Positions 62,845 through 64,000 of a stretch of DNA of 64,000 bases are shown here, piece by piece (the stretch's first letter is position 1; each line of letters begins with the position of its first letter). The position numbers were made by a program, and so were the translations under genes. Source of the DNA: DASZHJ01 sp035581425. Its GTDB lineage: Bacteria > Pseudomonadota > Alphaproteobacteria > ATCC43930 > CGMCC-115725. The notes beneath the pieces were generated by a model, which did no database searches, had not been told where the DNA came from, and saw only the letters and a program-made list of their open reading frames with translations. Location: contig DATJVP010000060.1 in the NCBI GenBank assembly GCA_035581425.1, positions 1 through 64,000 on the forward strand, in the 5' to 3' direction.

Positions 62845-63159
62845 CTACTTCGTCACCTTGACGTACAGTATGAACGACTGAGCGGGCGACGCATTCGGCT
62901 CGAAGGACCGGCGATAGAATAGCCGAAGCTCGCAGGTGCCGAGCTGCACCGCCCGCATTTGCCATTTGTGCTCGCCTCCCGCGCCTGGCGCCCCGCCGCC
63001 CGCGTAGGTGTCGCCCACGAGCGCGCAGTAGGGCTTGCCGTCCTCGGCGAATTCCCATCGGAAGCCGGACGTCGGGTTCTCCTTCAGACGCAGCTCCATC
63101 ACTTGGCCGACGGGCAGCTCGACCGTTTGCGCAGAGAAGGTCTCGTCGACGAGGAGCAT
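62845..63159 (-). CDS. Chagasin-type peptidase inhibitor (family I42)
   Basis: 104 aa immunoglobulin-like inhibitor of papain-family cysteine peptidases. Three loops known to enter the peptidase active site in chagasin can be placed: NPTSGFRW (residues 28-35), the glycine-rich AGGGAPGAGG (53-62) and the RRSFEP segment (83-88), in place of the usual RPW. ATG at 63159 is preferred; a GTG at 63204 would add 15 residues without a clear signal sequence. The neighbour is a C1 peptidase, the natural target class. Confidence 0.85.
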   Translation of the reverse strand: MLLVDETFSAQTVELPVGQVMELRLKENPTSGFRWEFAEDGKPYCALVGDTYAGGGAPGAGGEHKWQMRAVQLGTCELRLFYRRSFEPNASPAQSFILYVKVTK

Positions 63160-63350
63160 GGCGCCGTCTTCGCCTCCGGCTGCAATAGATCGGCGCAGGC
63201 CCACATCACTCTATCGCCGCCGGAAATCCCGCGCGACAGTTTGCTGATGCAATTCCCACCCGATTCGTTACCGTGGACCCTCGCCTCGCGGAACCAAGGG
63301 CGCGCCGCACAATGACACAATAATGGCGCGGCCTCCGGGAGTGGGAGGGA

Positions 63351-64000
63351 ATGAACGCGCTAGGGATCTTCTTCGAGATCTTTCTGCAGGCGCTCGTCGC
63401 GGGCATTCTCGTGGGCGCGCTCTACGGGCTCATGTGCGTTGGGCTCGGCATCATCTTCGGCGTCATGCGCGTGATCAATTTCGCCCAGGGCGATTTCCTG
63501 ATGCTGGGCATGTACGCGACGCTTTACATAGTGGGCGCGGCGGCGGCGCTTCCCTTCCTCTCGGGTGCCGCCACGCCCTTCGCGGCGGCGCTCGTTGCCG
63601 GCCCGATACTCTGCGCCGGGGGATATTTCCTGCACCGGTTCCTGATCTCGCGCGTCACCGGCACCAAGGTCGCGGGGATCGAGGGCGAAGGACACTACGC
63701 GCAGCTCATTCTCACCCTCGGCGTGGCGCTCATCCTCGAGAACGGGGGCCTCATCCTCTTTGGCTCAACGCCGCAATCCGTGCGCACGCCGCTCTCTGCC
63801 CGCGCCTGGGAAATCCCGCTGCTCTACGACGAGGACAGCAGCCTCTTCCTCAACAAGGCGCGCGTCATAGCGGCACTCGTCTCTCTGGTGGTGGGCGCGG
63901 CGCTTTATTGGGTGATCAATCGCTCGCGCCTCGGCAAGACCCTGCGCGCGGCGGCCGACAATCCGCAAGCCGCGACCTACATGGGGATCGACGTCGACCG
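63351..64000 (+). CDS. livH: Branched-chain-type ABC transporter permease LivH (third liv system, 3'-truncated)
   Basis: Reading frame open from the ATG at 63351 (preceded by GGGAGGGA) through the window edge, 216 codons visible. It starts with hydrophobic helices including GLMCVGLGIIFGVMRVINFAQG, given here as LivH-type GIIFGVMRVINFAQGDFL, and ends in the coupling loop with TLRAAADNPQAATYMGI. The remainder of the operon lies beyond the window. Divergent from the inhibitor gene across 191 nt; no promoter was recognised there. Confidence 0.88.
   Translation, partial: MNALGIFFEIFLQALVAGILVGALYGLMCVGLGIIFGVMRVINFAQGDFLMLGMYATLYIVGAAAALPFLSGAATPFAAALVAGPILCAGGYFLHRFLISRVTGTKVAGIEGEGHYAQLILTLGVALILENGGLILFGSTPQSVRTPLSARAWEIPLLYDEDSSLFLNKARVIAALVSLVVGAALYWVINRSRLGKTLRAAADNPQAATYMGIDVD

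Overview
The window looks like chromosomal DNA of a high-GC alphaproteobacterium. This rests on the GC-rich codon usage, the urt-ure gene order, the hopanoid-associated HpnL/HpnN pair, a DUF3141 / MaoC-phosphotransacetylase / acetate kinase / FabI-like block, and several Liv-type ABC importers. The genus cannot be read from the sequence. Soil or rhizosphere life is an inference from the number of importers for small nitrogen compounds. I found no rRNA, tRNA, CRISPR array, insertion sequence or phage gene.

Layout. 1-8177: one tightly packed operon for urea uptake (urtBCDE, urtB cut by the window edge) and urease (ureDABCEFG), closed by a strong hairpin at 8238-8263. 8297-13301: a sulfotransferase, then HpnL-like and HpnN-like hopanoid membrane proteins. 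13487-15829: carbamate kinase beside an in-frame arginine deiminase / ornithine carbamoyltransferase deletion fusion, divergent from a PPK2 polyphosphate kinase. 15837-20134: a membrane class III cyclase, an AI-2E family permease, a SulP transporter and a SYLF-domain gene fragment. 20163-24052: two paralogous NarL-type response regulators divergent from a PAS/HisKA_3 sensor kinase, with an FNR-like site and a hairpin-rich leader between them. 24272-29996: envelope proteins (OmpA-like, TolC-like, DUF3300 with 33-bp tandem repeats, DUF2950). 30013-34876: an Mla-type lipid transport operon and NhaA. 35013-41717: a small membrane protein and the DUF3141-PTA-AckA-FabI block. 41846-46132: an RND efflux adaptor and pump.

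46137-61895 is the most distinctive stretch. Two complete Liv-type importers flank a class III aminotransferase, a CoA-transferase, two PuuE-like polysaccharide-deacetylase-fold hydrolases and an isochorismatase-fold cysteine hydrolase. A PEP-mutase/isocitrate-lyase family enzyme ends the second importer operon. This reads as import and stepwise opening of a cyclic amide, imide or ureide, but the substrate is not evident. The window ends with a papain-like peptidase convergent with a chagasin-type (I42) inhibitor of that same peptidase class, and the start of another LivH-type permease.

Functional theme (inference): scavenging of organic nitrogen. Urea is taken up and hydrolysed, and amide or ureide compounds may be imported and opened. 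Carbamate kinase, PPK2 and acetate kinase offer substrate-level phosphate transfer. Start codons were chosen from Shine-Dalgarno-like sequence, overlap with the upstream gene and family length; doubtful starts are stated.
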